Numbered from the stretch's first letter, positions 18,485 to 27,164 are shown. The stretch: DNA of 64,000 nt from a bacterium 1XD42-54 (GCA_003612585.1 RAZH01000006.1:124001-188000); one strand, 5' to 3'. The notes: a model not told the origin generated them from the sequence alone. Made by a program: numbers and translations.

Positions 18485-19394
18485 TTTACAGCATTTGTTT
18501 TCCATGCATATGGTGCTTTCAACGCTCCGTCTGGCGATTCCTTTGACGCTTGCCTCAATCGGAAGCGTAATCTGTGAGCGGAGCGGAATCATTAATCTGG
18601 GAATTGAGGGTATGATGCTCTCTGGTGCATTTGGTGCAGTGTTTGGCACCCATATATCCGGCTCTCCCTGGATTGGTATGCTTGTGGCAATTCTTGTGGG
18701 CGGCCTGTTTGGACTGATTCATGCGCTTCTGTGTATCCGCTACCGAACTAATCAGGCAGTCAGCGGAGTCGGAATTAATATTTTTGCATCGGGTATCACG
18801 ATTGTGCTCTGTCAGGTTGTGTGGAACAAAGAGGGGTTAAGCGGCGAGGTTACAGCCATACCGAACGTGACGGTTCCTGGACTCAGTCAGATTCCGGTGC
18901 TTGGCAAATTGTTTGAGAAACAGTCTCCGTACTTTTTTATCACGCTTGTGATTGTTGCGGTTTCGTGGTACGTGATGTATCGTACAAAAGTCGGCCTGCG
19001 GTTGCGCACGATCGGCGATAATTCAAAAGCGGCTGCAACGGCCGGAGTCAATGTGACGCGTTACCGTTACGTATCTGTGATTGTCTGCGGCATGCTGTGC
19101 GGGCTGGCCGGTTCGTTCCTGTCCATTGTACAGAGCAACCTGTTTGTCAAGGATATGGTGGCAGGGCGCGGTTACATCGCTTTGGCGGCGACGATTTTTG
19201 GCGGCTGGAATCCGTTTGGTTCGTTCCTGGCCAGTTTGTTGTTCGCCTTTTCACAGGCGCTTCGTATCAATATCGAACTGGATATTCCGGAGCAGTTTTT
19301 ACAGATGCTTCCGTATTTGCTGACTATGGTGGTGCTGATCATTGCCGGACGTAAAGTGAAAGGCCCGCAGGAGTCGGGAGATATCAGGGACTGA
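18477..19394 (+). CDS. Nucleoside ABC transporter permease 2
   Basis: A 305-residue partner permease of the YufQ/NupQ type. It carries ICERSGIINLGIEGMMLSGA near 24-43 and YIALAATIFGGWNPFGSFLA near 235-254, the usual marks of the second subunit. It is translationally coupled to permease 1 and is the last gene of the importer operon, ending before a strong hairpin. Confidence 0.92.
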   Translation: MNNLQHLFSMHMVLSTLRLAIPLTLASIGSVICERSGIINLGIEGMMLSGAFGAVFGTHISGSPWIGMLVAILVGGLFGLIHALLCIRYRTNQAVSGVGINIFASGITIVLCQVVWNKEGLSGEVTAIPNVTVPGLSQIPVLGKLFEKQSPYFFITLVIVAVSWYVMYRTKVGLRLRTIGDNSKAAATAGVNVTRYRYVSVIVCGMLCGLAGSFLSIVQSNLFVKDMVAGRGYIALAATIFGGWNPFGSFLASLLFAFSQALRINIELDIPEQFLQMLPYLLTMVVLIIAGRKVKGPQESGDIRD

Positions 19395-19460
19395 CAGATA
19401 GTTACATGATTTTTTATAGGAGAAGATACGGAAGTGTTTTCATAGGATCTTACAGAATTT

Positions 19461-19501
19461 CAGGGGCAGATTTCTGATAGTTAGAAATCTGCCCCTGGTT
19501 T
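19461..19501. terminator. Strong hairpin between convergent transcripts
   Basis: A 15-bp perfect stem (CAGGGGCAGATTTCT with AGAAATCTGCCCCTG, 7-base loop) is followed by GTTTTA. It lies between the nucleoside importer and the reverse-strand polyferredoxin gene and probably serves both. Confidence 0.85.
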
Positions 19502-19511
19502 TATCGGATTG

Positions 19512-20102
19512 CTATTTATCGGATGTGCCCCTGTTTTTTGCTTTGCATATAAGCTGTGTCATGGTTCCCATTGGACAGTACACGCACCAGGAACGTGGTT
19601 TGAATAAAACCATTGTGACAAATCCGAGTACAGTGGAAGTAAGCATTACACTGTAAAAGCCGAATGCAAACTGTGCAACACCGTCGGAGAAGAGCGTTCC
19701 ATGATAGGCCCAGTGCCATGGAAGTTTAAACGTCCAAAGCAGGGTGACTGCCTTGCCTAGCGTTTTAGTTCCGGCAAATACCAGATAGGTGTTCCAAAGC
19801 ATGAGAAAAAACATTACAAAAAAGAAGATTAAAAATCCATAGCGAAAATAGCTTGATTTCATCCATTTGGGGATATCCTTTTTGCGGGAAAGCCCGAAGT
19901 TGCCGCCAATCAGGGAAAAAAGCTGACCCCTGCCGCAATATTTGTTACAGTAAGCTTTGCTGCCGTTTGCGACTGCGATAATCAGCGGGATAAAGAAACA
20001 AAGCAATCCAAGCCAAGCAAAAAGGATATTGAAAAATCCAAGAATCAGATAAGTGAGTGAAACAACCCAGAGGTAATCGTACCATTTCTTTTTTCCTTTC
20101 AT
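19512..20102 (-). CDS. 4Fe-4S membrane protein (NapH/CcoG/polyferredoxin-like)
   Basis: A 196-residue protein with about four membrane helices and two paired-cysteine motifs: CNKYCGRGQLFSLIGG near 50-65 and WCVYCPMGTMTQL near 174-186. This is the Fer4_5 pattern of NapH/NosR-like electron carriers at the membrane. The start at 20102 follows GGAGGTGGTAAAGGA and overlaps the ferredoxin stop (ATGA), so the two genes are coupled. A longer frame upstream would only run through the ferredoxin gene. It probably passes electrons across or at the membrane; the partner may be the TlpA-like lipoprotein encoded divergently. Confidence 0.82.
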   Translation of the reverse strand: MKGKKKWYDYLWVVSLTYLILGFFNILFAWLGLLCFFIPLIIAVANGSKAYCNKYCGRGQLFSLIGGNFGLSRKKDIPKWMKSSYFRYGFLIFFFVMFFLMLWNTYLVFAGTKTLGKAVTLLWTFKLPWHWAYHGTLFSDGVAQFAFGFYSVMLTSTVLGFVTMVLFKPRSWCVYCPMGTMTQLICKAKNRGTSDK

Positions 20103-20296
20103 TCCTTTACCACCTCCATTGTGATAACACTTGCGGGACATTCTTTTGCACATTTTCTGCATCCGACGCACAGACTTTTGTTGATTTCGGCGTATGTACC
20201 TTTGTAGATTGAGATTGCGTTTTTGGGACAGACTTTTACGCAGCATCCGCAGGCAACGCATTCCTGAACGGTGACAATTGCGTTTCGTTTTGGCAT
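20099..20296 (-). CDS. 2[4Fe-4S] ferredoxin
   Basis: A 65-residue ferredoxin with two CxxCxxCxxxCP clusters (CVACGCCVKVCP at 13-24 and CVGCRKCAKECP at 43-54). AAAAGGAG precedes the ATG. It is coupled to the downstream membrane iron-sulphur protein. The spacer to the divergent lipoprotein gene (20297-20599) is about 300 bases, carries a forward promoter and otherwise shows G-runs and no gene. Confidence 0.9.
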   Translation of the reverse strand: MPKRNAIVTVQECVACGCCVKVCPKNAISIYKGTYAEINKSLCVGCRKCAKECPASVITMEVVKE

Positions 20297-20515
20297 GAGT
20301 GGACTCCTTTTAAAAATAATGATGATAAATTGCGAAAGGGGCTGGCCTTTGCTTTCGCAAGTTTGAATTTTTATTTAGTATACAGGAGAGCGGGGGTTTC
20401 GTCCGTGACAAAGTTACAGAAACGGTTGTTTTTTTGGGGTATTAATAATTTGAGAGAAGTAAGGGGAACGAGGGGGGATAAGAGGATTTCAATAGGGGGG
20501 GAGGAAAAGAAATGG

Positions 20516-20544
20516 TTGACGTGGCGGTAAGTATCGGTCATAAT
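20516..20544 (+). promoter_or_regulatory. Sigma-A type promoter of the TlpA-like lipoprotein gene
   Basis: TTGACG and CATAAT are separated by 17 bases, 56 bases before the ATG at 20600. Confidence 0.6.
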
Positions 20545-20599
20545 TCAAATTAAGTAAATTGTGTATTTGAGTAGAGAAAAACGAAAGGAGATTATAGTT

Positions 20600-21346
20600 A
20601 TGCATAAAAAAGGATTCATGGTGTTGGGATTAGCTTTGTGTGTGTTGCTTGGAGGGTGCTCGTCAGGAAATACGCAAAAGGAATCGAAGGAGACACAGAG
20701 TGAGGCACGTACGGAGAAGAAAACAGAGAAAGAGACAGAGCTGGCCTCTGAAACAAATACCGAGATAGGGGCTGAAAAGCACGGGGAGACAGAAACGGAG
20801 ATAAATTCTGAGAAGCATACAGAGACGGAACGTGAAACGGGTGCTGCGGGACAAACAGAAGCAGAAACGGTGTCACAGGAAGATACAGAGGTGTCTGATT
20901 TGTCGGATGGACTTTTTGGTGTTTTTGAGACTAAGACGCTGGATGGGGAGAAGGTTGACCAGAATATATTTGCGCAGGCAGATTTGAATATGGTGAATAT
21001 TTGGGGGACATTCTGCGGTCCGTGTATTAATGAGATGCCGGAGCTTGGAGAGCTGGCGGAGGAATATGCTGAAAAAGGAGTGCGTCTGATTGGTATTATT
21101 TCAGATGTGAGAGAGCCGGGGAATGAGGCGGCTGAGAAAATTATCGAGACGACAGGAGCGGATTACACGCATTTGGTTATGTCTCAGAGTCTTAAGGTAA
21201 ATTATCTTGATCAGGTGCAGGCAGTTCCGACGACGATTTTCCTGGACAGAGAAGGAAAGCAGGTTGGAGAGGTCTGTGTGGGAGCGCAATCAAAAAAGAA
21301 TTGGAGCAAGCTGATCGATGAAATGCTGGAGGAGGTTGCGAAATGA
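20600..21346 (+). CDS. TlpA/ResA-like thiol-disulfide lipoprotein
   Basis: A 248-residue lipoprotein. The lipobox LLGGC places the lipidated cysteine at residue 20. Residues 26-100 are a low-complexity Glu/Thr/Lys-rich linker that would hold the domain away from the membrane. Residues 105-248 form a thioredoxin fold of the TlpA type with the active motif F-C-G-P-C (IWGTFCGPCINEMPEL) and the cis-proline loop AVPTTIFLD. AAAGGAG lies 11 bases before the ATG at 20600. Its stop overlaps the tatD start. Extracytoplasmic disulfide reduction is the likely job; the reductant could come through the divergent polyferredoxin pair. Confidence 0.87.
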   Translation: MHKKGFMVLGLALCVLLGGCSSGNTQKESKETQSEARTEKKTEKETELASETNTEIGAEKHGETETEINSEKHTETERETGAAGQTEAETVSQEDTEVSDLSDGLFGVFETKTLDGEKVDQNIFAQADLNMVNIWGTFCGPCINEMPELGELAEEYAEKGVRLIGIISDVREPGNEAAEKIIETTGADYTHLVMSQSLKVNYLDQVQAVPTTIFLDREGKQVGEVCVGAQSKKNWSKLIDEMLEEVAK

Positions 21347-22134
21347 TTTTTGATACGCATGCGCACTATGACGATCAGGCCTTTGACGAAGACCGGGATG
21401 TCATGCTGGGGCAGCTTGCGGCAAACAGAGTCGGTGCAGTGGTAAATGTAGGCGCGTCCCTGCGCGGCGTTCAGGCGAGCCAGGATCTGTCGGAGAAATA
21501 TCCGTTTGTTTATGCTGCTGTTGGCGTGCATCCGGACGAGGTTGGTGCGCTGGATGAGCAGAAGCTTCTCTGGATGTATGATCTGTGCCGGAAACCGAAG
21601 ACGGTGGCAGTGGGCGAGATCGGTTTGGATTATTACTGGGACAAGGAAACGCATGAATTTCAGAAAGAATGGTTTATCCGACAGCTTCAAATGGCGCGCG
21701 ATGTCGGACTTCCGGTGAATATTCACAGCAGAGAGGCTACGGAGGATACGTTTCAGATTATGAAGCAGTACCATGCCGGGACGACGGGCGGCATCATCCA
21801 CTGTTTTTCTTCGTCGGCATTTGTTGCGGCGGCTTATGTGGAGCTGGGATATTATATTGGAATCGGCGGTGTTGTGACGTTTAAAAATGCGAGAGTCATC
21901 AAAGAGGTTGTGGAGGCTGTTCCTTTGGAGCGCATTGTGCTGGAGACCGATTGTCCGTACCTTGCGCCGACGCCGCATCGCGGGAAGCGGAACTCTTCGC
22001 TTTATCTCGAATATGTGATTGAAGCGATTGCTGCGGTAAAGAAGATCACGCCGCAGGAGGTGGAAGAGGCCACCTGGAGAAATGCGCTGCGCGTCTATCC
22101 GAAGGCAGAGCGTGACATGAGACTGCAAAGCTGA
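21343..22134 (+). CDS. tatD: TatD family metal-dependent DNase
   Basis: A 263-residue TIM-barrel metal hydrolase. The metal ligands are evident: FDTHAHYDD at 3-11, GEIGLDYYW near 89-97, NIHSREA near 126, HCFSSS near 151 and LETDCPYLAP near 202. Members act as 3'-5' exonucleases or endonucleases in repair and DNA turnover. Overlap with the preceding stop (ATGA) implies co-translation. Placement just before rsmA is common in Firmicutes. Confidence 0.94.
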   Translation: MIFDTHAHYDDQAFDEDRDVMLGQLAANRVGAVVNVGASLRGVQASQDLSEKYPFVYAAVGVHPDEVGALDEQKLLWMYDLCRKPKTVAVGEIGLDYYWDKETHEFQKEWFIRQLQMARDVGLPVNIHSREATEDTFQIMKQYHAGTTGGIIHCFSSSAFVAAAYVELGYYIGIGGVVTFKNARVIKEVVEAVPLERIVLETDCPYLAPTPHRGKRNSSLYLEYVIEAIAAVKKITPQEVEEATWRNALRVYPKAERDMRLQS

Positions 22135-22211
22135 AATAGCGAAGTGATGAGGCATATACCAGAGAGACAGGAGCGCGGTTTTTAGAGCTGTTCTTTCTGA
22201 CGACATAACGA

Positions 22212-23087
22212 ATGGAGCAAAAAATGGAAAAGCTTTCAAATCCTCAGAAAACCATTGAGGTGATTCAAAAATACAGTTTTTATTTTCAGAAAAAATTCGG
22301 GCAGAATTTTCTGATTGACGCACATGTGCTGGACAAGATTATTGCGGCAGCGGAGATCACAAAGGATGATTTTGTGCTGGAAATCGGACCGGGCATCGGA
22401 ACGATGACGCAGTATCTGGCAGAGGCGGCCCGCGAAGTGACAGCAGTGGAGATCGATCGGAATCTGATTCCCATCCTCCATGAGACGCTGGCGGAATATG
22501 ATAATGTTACAATTTTAAATCAGGATGTACTGAAGACGGATATCGCAGCGATCGCGCGTGAAAAAAACGGAGGCAGGCCAATTAAAGTGGTGGCAAATCT
22601 TCCGTATTATATTACAACGCCAATCATCATGGGGCTTCTGGAAAGTCAGGTGCCGGTGGATTGTATTGCGGTCATGGTACAAAAAGAGGTGGCGCAGCGG
22701 ATGCAGGCAGGCCCTGGAACGAAGGATTATGGAGCACTTTCCCTTGCCGTTCAGTATTATGCGGAACCATATATTGCAGCCAACGTACCGCCGAACTGTT
22801 TTATCCCGCGTCCGAATGTCGGCAGTGCGGTAATCCGCCTGACTCGGTATCAGGAGCCGCCGGTGAAGGTAAAAGATGAAAAATTGCTGTTTGCCCTGAT
22901 TCGCGCTTCCTTTAATCAGCGTCGGAAGACGCTCGTGAACGGACTGAAAAATTCGTCGGAGCTGCCGTATGGAAAAGAGGAATTATTATCTGCATTGGAA
23001 AAAGCAGGCTTGCCGGAAAATATAAGAGGCGAGGCGTTGACGCTGGAGCAATTTGCACAGCTTGCAGATGCATTGATTCGGGAATAG
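22212..23087 (+). CDS. rsmA: 16S rRNA (adenine1518/1519-N6) dimethyltransferase
   Basis: A 291-residue KsgA/RsmA enzyme that dimethylates two adenines in the 3' hairpin of 16S rRNA during small-subunit maturation. It shows FGQNFLID near 31-38, the SAM-binding EIGPGIGTMTQYLAE near 57-71 and the catalytic NLPYYI(T) near 127. The ATG at 22212 lacks a clear ribosome site, and the ATG at 22224 is an alternative. The RNase M5 gene that often lies between tatD and rsmA is absent here; 22135-22211 holds nothing recognisable. Confidence 0.95.
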   Translation: MEQKMEKLSNPQKTIEVIQKYSFYFQKKFGQNFLIDAHVLDKIIAAAEITKDDFVLEIGPGIGTMTQYLAEAAREVTAVEIDRNLIPILHETLAEYDNVTILNQDVLKTDIAAIAREKNGGRPIKVVANLPYYITTPIIMGLLESQVPVDCIAVMVQKEVAQRMQAGPGTKDYGALSLAVQYYAEPYIAANVPPNCFIPRPNVGSAVIRLTRYQEPPVKVKDEKLLFALIRASFNQRRKTLVNGLKNSSELPYGKEELLSALEKAGLPENIRGEALTLEQFAQLADALIRE

Positions 23088-23179
23088 ATCCGTCCGCTTA
23101 CTGACTGGCAGATAAAAAGATTAAAAGATAAAACGATTAAAATAGAAACGCAGTGCTCAAAACAGAAAGGAGTGATTGT

Positions 23180-24121
23180 ATGATAAAAGAAGAACATTTT
23201 TATTTTCCTTCTGCGGAAGGAACCATGCAAATTCATGGTATGCGATGGGTTCCAGAAGGTGAGGTAAAAGCAGTATTTCAGATCACGCATGGAATGTCAG
23301 AGCATATTGAGCGTTACCGAGATTTTGCGATGTATCTGGCCGGGTTTGGCATTCTGGTAGTCGGACATGACCATCTGGGGCATGGAGGGTCTGCGCCTTC
23401 TGAAAAAGAGTTCGGATATTTTGCAAAGGAAAATGGAAATAAAATTCTCGTCAGTGATATTCACAGACTGGTGCGGATGACAAAGCGCGATTATAAAAAG
23501 CTTCCGTATATTCTGCTGGGACACAGCATGGGTTCCTTTCTTGCAAGGCAGTATCTGTGTCAGCATGGCGGCGAGCTGGATGGAGCCATTATCTGCGGGA
23601 CAGGTTATCACTCCTATGCGGAAGCTCGGCTGGGGATGCTGGTGGCAAAAAGCGAGGCGTTTCTGCACGGCTGGGAATACCGGAGCCGTTTGCTTTGGTG
23701 GATGACCTTTGGAAGCTTCAATGCAAAATTTAAGGATACGTGTACGGATTGTGATTGGCTGTGCCGGGATTACGCTGTGGTGGAGGCGTATATCCGTGAT
23801 CCGCTTTGTGGCTTTGCATTTACCGTAAATGGTTATTATAATATGCTGAAAGGCATTTCTAAAATTGCGCGTCCGGAATATCTCGAGAGGATGCCGAAGG
23901 AGCTTCCGGTTCTGTTTATCGCAGGCGAGAGCGATCCGGTTGGGAATTTTGGCAAAGGCGTGCGCCGTGTGGAAAAGGAGTTCCGCAAAATTGGGATGCA
24001 GCATGTGGCATGTAAACTGTATCCAGAAGACCGGCATGAGCTGTTAAATGAGCTGGATAAAAAGACTGTATACAAGGATATTGTAAAGTGGCTGGAAGAG
24101 AGCGGGCTTTTACAGAATTAA
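23180..24121 (+). CDS. Monoacylglycerol lipase/lysophospholipase-like alpha/beta hydrolase
   Basis: A 313-residue serine hydrolase. The oxyanion region is ITHGMSEH, the nucleophile elbow GHSMGS (S116), the acid residue in GESDPVG near 252 and the base in DRHELLNE near 285. The length and order match the Hydrolase_4 (PldB-like) family, acting on monoglycerides or lysophospholipids. AGAAAGGAG lies about 7 bases before the ATG at 23180, so the longer frame from 23153 is not used. It stands alone before a bidirectional terminator. Confidence 0.88.
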   Translation: MIKEEHFYFPSAEGTMQIHGMRWVPEGEVKAVFQITHGMSEHIERYRDFAMYLAGFGILVVGHDHLGHGGSAPSEKEFGYFAKENGNKILVSDIHRLVRMTKRDYKKLPYILLGHSMGSFLARQYLCQHGGELDGAIICGTGYHSYAEARLGMLVAKSEAFLHGWEYRSRLLWWMTFGSFNAKFKDTCTDCDWLCRDYAVVEAYIRDPLCGFAFTVNGYYNMLKGISKIARPEYLERMPKELPVLFIAGESDPVGNFGKGVRRVEKEFRKIGMQHVACKLYPEDRHELLNELDKKTVYKDIVKWLEESGLLQN

Positions 24122-24147
24122 AATAAGATAATTGCACAGGCTGTATA

Positions 24148-24179
24148 AAAATTTCCCATCCGGATGGATGGGAAATTTT
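24148..24179. terminator. Bidirectional terminator
   Basis: A 14-bp perfect stem (AAAATTTCCCATCC with GGATGGGAAATTTT, 4-base loop). The A/T-rich stem bases provide U-tracts in both directions, between the lipase and the reverse-strand propeller gene. Confidence 0.85.
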
Positions 24180-24202
24180 GGTATCATTATTCTGTTTTAT
24201 TG

Positions 24203-26401
24203 TTAGAACTGCAATACTCCTGTCTTTTCAAAATCTTTCTCCATATCGAAGGAGATCAAGAACGTATTTCCTGCCAGATAGAAGGCATCTTCAATGTAAA
24301 GACCGCGCATGGTATCATATTCTGCCTGTCCTGTCAGCATGTCGGAATAAAAATCATAGACCATTTCCTGGACGAAGCCTTTTTCTTCATCGTAGGAGAA
24401 CAGGAGGTAGCGGTTGTCGCAGTAGAAACCGATCAGATTTTTTTTAGGCTGCACGAGAATGGATTTGTAGTTCTCAATGGCCGGACACCAGGTAATGCCT
24501 GGGATTGTGAAACGGTTTACCTCTGTAACCTGTTTCGGATCGGAAATGTCAAACATGGACAGCTTTAAACCTGTGATCATTCCCGTGGCTTCATCTGCCT
24601 CGTAGCCGATACCAAGCAGGTGATTTTCTCCGTAAAAATGCAGGTAGGAGGAAAAACCGCTGACCTTCAGCTCGCCGAGTATCTGTGGATTTGCCGGATC
24701 GGACAGATCAACAGAAAACAGGGGATCTGTCTGGCGGAAGGTTACAAAGTAACCGATATCTCCGAAAAACCGGGCGGAACGGATTGTTTCGTTGTCAGCA
24801 AGTCCTTCAATCTTGCCGATTTGCTTTAACTGTTCGTCGAGGACATACAGTGCATTGTGTTCTGTCCAGTTTTGTTCGTAGTATTGGCCGGTGATGTTGC
24901 TGGCAAAATCACGGACTGCGTTGGCATCATCTCCGGTGTACGTGGAGACAACGCGCAGGTTTCCATTATATTCATTCAGAGAGAAGGAATTGTTCAGGTA
25001 TCCTTTTACAGAACCGGCAGCTACGCCGACGATCTGTCCGTCTGAATAATGGAATTTTGTGATCTGCGTATGCGGCTGTCCGGAATCATATTTTGTGTTC
25101 GTAATGTAAATGTTTTCTGCACTTACATAGTAATTGGAAGCTCCGGATACCAGGATCTTGCTGTCAGCAATTGCATCCGGCTGTGCCGTATTGACAGAGG
25201 AGATCACAAGATAAGCGCTGTCGGAGAGGTTTTCTGGAAGGAAGACATCACCTGCTGCAGCTTCTGTTCCGTTGATACGCGGCATAATCGTACTGTTTTC
25301 ATACGTATCCTGAATGTCCGGATGATAGCTGGTGAATAAGTAAATATACGGACCATTTTTACGGGACGTTTCATAAAAACCATCCTGTGTGACAGTACCT
25401 GTCAGAACCGGAGTTTTACGGTCAGCAATATCATAGGTCAGAAGTTTTGCCTGACGGTTTGCACTTGTATAATAAATATTTTCATTATTTTCAAGAGAAG
25501 TAATATACTCACTTAAAATAATGTAAAGTGTTTCCTTTTCCGCATCAAGATACATTTCCTGGATCGCACCCTCTGTCTGACTGCCGAGGTACGTAGTGCT
25601 GATGAACTGCGGTTCTTTTTTGTCGGCTTTGAGGATACTCAGAGACAGATCACGGCGAAGAATATAAATGTACTGTCCGTCTGTCTTGACGATATCTCCC
25701 TCATCTACGCTGAGTTCCTGCAGGTTTGTAGTGGAAAAGTCGGCGCCTGACTCGCCACTCCCACCAGTGTCAGCTGTATCCATGGTTGCTGAGCGGGCCA
25801 TCTCCATCTCCATCTGCATCGGTGCGGAATCTTCGACTATTTCACCGCGTATTAGATTAGTACCTTTTGAAGATATGCTGCCGTATCCGTCAGCGTCCAT
25901 AGAATTCTGGCGAAACTGTTCATAGAGGGCAGTATAAATGGCCTGCGGATCGGAAGCGTACGTGAAAGACTCTTTGAACTGTGTTTTTGGTTTCTCTACA
26001 TCCGGCGTACGCTCTGTCTGTGTAGAATCTTCGGACTGTACATGCCCAGTCTGGCCAGCTTTTTTTACAGTGTTTTCCTCTGTCTGGAAAATGACAGTGT
26101 CCTTCGGAGCAGCATCATGCTCGCTGCGTTTTGAGATACGCTGTGACTGCCACATAGCGGCCATGGCAAAGACGAAAACTGCGGCAATGCTCCCATAACG
26201 GGTCAGCGCACGATAACGGCGCTTCTTTTTATCAAACAAAACTGGCTCTGGGTATTCGTGTTCTGGTTGCTCGCCCTGATATTTTTCCTGTTTGGCGCGC
26301 TCCCGAAGCATTTGTTCTACCGCATCAGGAGCCAGTGAGGAAGGCGGCGTCACCTGCTGCGCATCCTCTTTGATTTTCTGTAACATATCTTTTTCGTTCA
26401 T
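24203..26401 (-). CDS. Membrane-anchored beta-propeller protein, possible anti-sigma factor
   Basis: A 732-residue protein. Residues 1-67 are cytoplasmic in character (PPSSLAPDAVEQMLRERAK, then basic KKKRRYRALTRY). One membrane helix lies near 70-84. A polar linker of about 100 residues runs to 185, then a large extracytoplasmic beta-propeller region follows (about 200-732) with repeats such as DGQYIYILRRDLSLSILKAD. It matches the Beta_propel (PF09826-like) proteins found in clostridia and archaea. The gene directly follows a sigma factor gene on the same strand. The layout (cytoplasmic N-terminus, one helix, external sensor) is that of a transmembrane anti-sigma factor; this role is inferred, not shown. 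Confidence 0.8.
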   Translation of the reverse strand: MNEKDMLQKIKEDAQQVTPPSSLAPDAVEQMLRERAKQEKYQGEQPEHEYPEPVLFDKKKRRYRALTRYGSIAAVFVFAMAAMWQSQRISKRSEHDAAPKDTVIFQTEENTVKKAGQTGHVQSEDSTQTERTPDVEKPKTQFKESFTYASDPQAIYTALYEQFRQNSMDADGYGSISSKGTNLIRGEIVEDSAPMQMEMEMARSATMDTADTGGSGESGADFSTTNLQELSVDEGDIVKTDGQYIYILRRDLSLSILKADKKEPQFISTTYLGSQTEGAIQEMYLDAEKETLYIILSEYITSLENNENIYYTSANRQAKLLTYDIADRKTPVLTGTVTQDGFYETSRKNGPYIYLFTSYHPDIQDTYENSTIMPRINGTEAAAGDVFLPENLSDSAYLVISSVNTAQPDAIADSKILVSGASNYYVSAENIYITNTKYDSGQPHTQITKFHYSDGQIVGVAAGSVKGYLNNSFSLNEYNGNLRVVSTYTGDDANAVRDFASNITGQYYEQNWTEHNALYVLDEQLKQIGKIEGLADNETIRSARFFGDIGYFVTFRQTDPLFSVDLSDPANPQILGELKVSGFSSYLHFYGENHLLGIGYEADEATGMITGLKLSMFDISDPKQVTEVNRFTIPGITWCPAIENYKSILVQPKKNLIGFYCDNRYLLFSYDEEKGFVQEMVYDFYSDMLTGQAEYDTMRGLYIEDAFYLAGNTFLISFDMEKDFEKTGVLQF

Positions 26402-26466
26402 GGAAATCTCCTTTCCCTGCTAAATTATACCTACAATAGCTAATTACAAAACTTTTATCAAATCCA

Positions 26467-26544
26467 GAACCCTGAGCAACGATACAAAATAAGGGGTGAC
26501 TTGTTTGCCTCGGAACCCCGTTTTTGTATCGTTGCTCAGGGTTC
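26467..26544. repeat. Long inverted repeat between sigma factor and propeller genes
   Basis: Two perfect 23-bp arms, 26467-26489 (starting GAACCCTGAGCAACG) and 26522-26544, flank 32 bases that contain a further short G4/C4 pairing. As RNA it would form a stem of more than 23 bp. It lies 66 bases before the propeller start on the reverse strand. It could be an attenuator or processing site in the sigma-propeller transcript, or a palindromic mobile repeat. Confidence 0.85.
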
Positions 26545-26587
26545 GTCCGCCTTCCAAAAAGTCTCGCAATATTCAAAATAAAAAAAT

Positions 26588-27097
26588 TCAGACAAGCAGC
26601 TCCTCCATCTTTTTCAGCGCCCGGCTCTGCCTGGAACGCACAGTATTGGGATTCATCTGAAGCTGTTCGCCGATCTCCTGACTGGAATAGCCGGCAAAAA
26701 TACTCATGGATATGATCAGCCGATCTTCTCTGGAAAGCACGCCAAGTGCACGCTGAATATCCGTCTGCTGGCAGATAGCCTCTTCTTTTTTACTTTCATC
26801 GCCCAAATCCTCATCCAGCTGCGCAGGGGCAGTGGTGTATTGGCGGATGCGCCGGTTGCACTTGGCGGTTAAAATACGGAAAATCCAGGATTTGAAAGCA
26901 GATGCCTCCCGAAGCATATGTATTCCGGAGAAAGCATCCAGCACCGTTTCACTTACTGCATCTTCAGCATCCTGTGCGTGGCGCAGCGTATAAAGTGCAA
27001 AGCGATATAAATCTGTGTAGACAGCTTCATACAGCCTGGAAAATGCATGCGCATCCCCGCCTTGCGCCAGACGGATCAGCTCAGTCGTTGTATTCAT
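26588..27097 (-). CDS. ECF-type RNA polymerase sigma factor
   Basis: A 169-residue sigma-70 family protein with region 2 (LYRFALYTLRHAQDAEDAVS near 30-49) and region 4 (GYSSQEIGEQLQMNPNTVRS near 133-152), and no regions 1 or 3, as in extracytoplasmic-function sigmas. It precedes the membrane beta-propeller gene on the same strand, the usual order for a sigma factor and its transmembrane anti-sigma. Targets are unknown; the operon itself is the first candidate. Confidence 0.9.
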   Translation of the reverse strand: MNTTTELIRLAQGGDAHAFSRLYEAVYTDLYRFALYTLRHAQDAEDAVSETVLDAFSGIHMLREASAFKSWIFRILTAKCNRRIRQYTTAPAQLDEDLGDESKKEEAICQQTDIQRALGVLSREDRLIISMSIFAGYSSQEIGEQLQMNPNTVRSRQSRALKKMEELLV

Positions 27098-27131
27098 GAG
27101 AATCTCCTTTCTCTGTGTTTATATACTAAGT

Positions 27132-27164
27132 GCAAAAAGATCCCTGAACTGTTGCAGGGATCTT
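27132..27164 (-). terminator. Terminator of the YitT gene
   Basis: Read on the reverse strand, AAGATCCCTG pairs with CAGGGATCTT (10 bp, 8-base loop) and is followed by TTTTTGC, six bases past the yitT-like stop codon. Confidence 0.8.

Noticed and set aside
21211-22323. 370-codon reverse frame across tatD and the rsmA start
   Set aside because: It is the shadow of two conserved forward genes.
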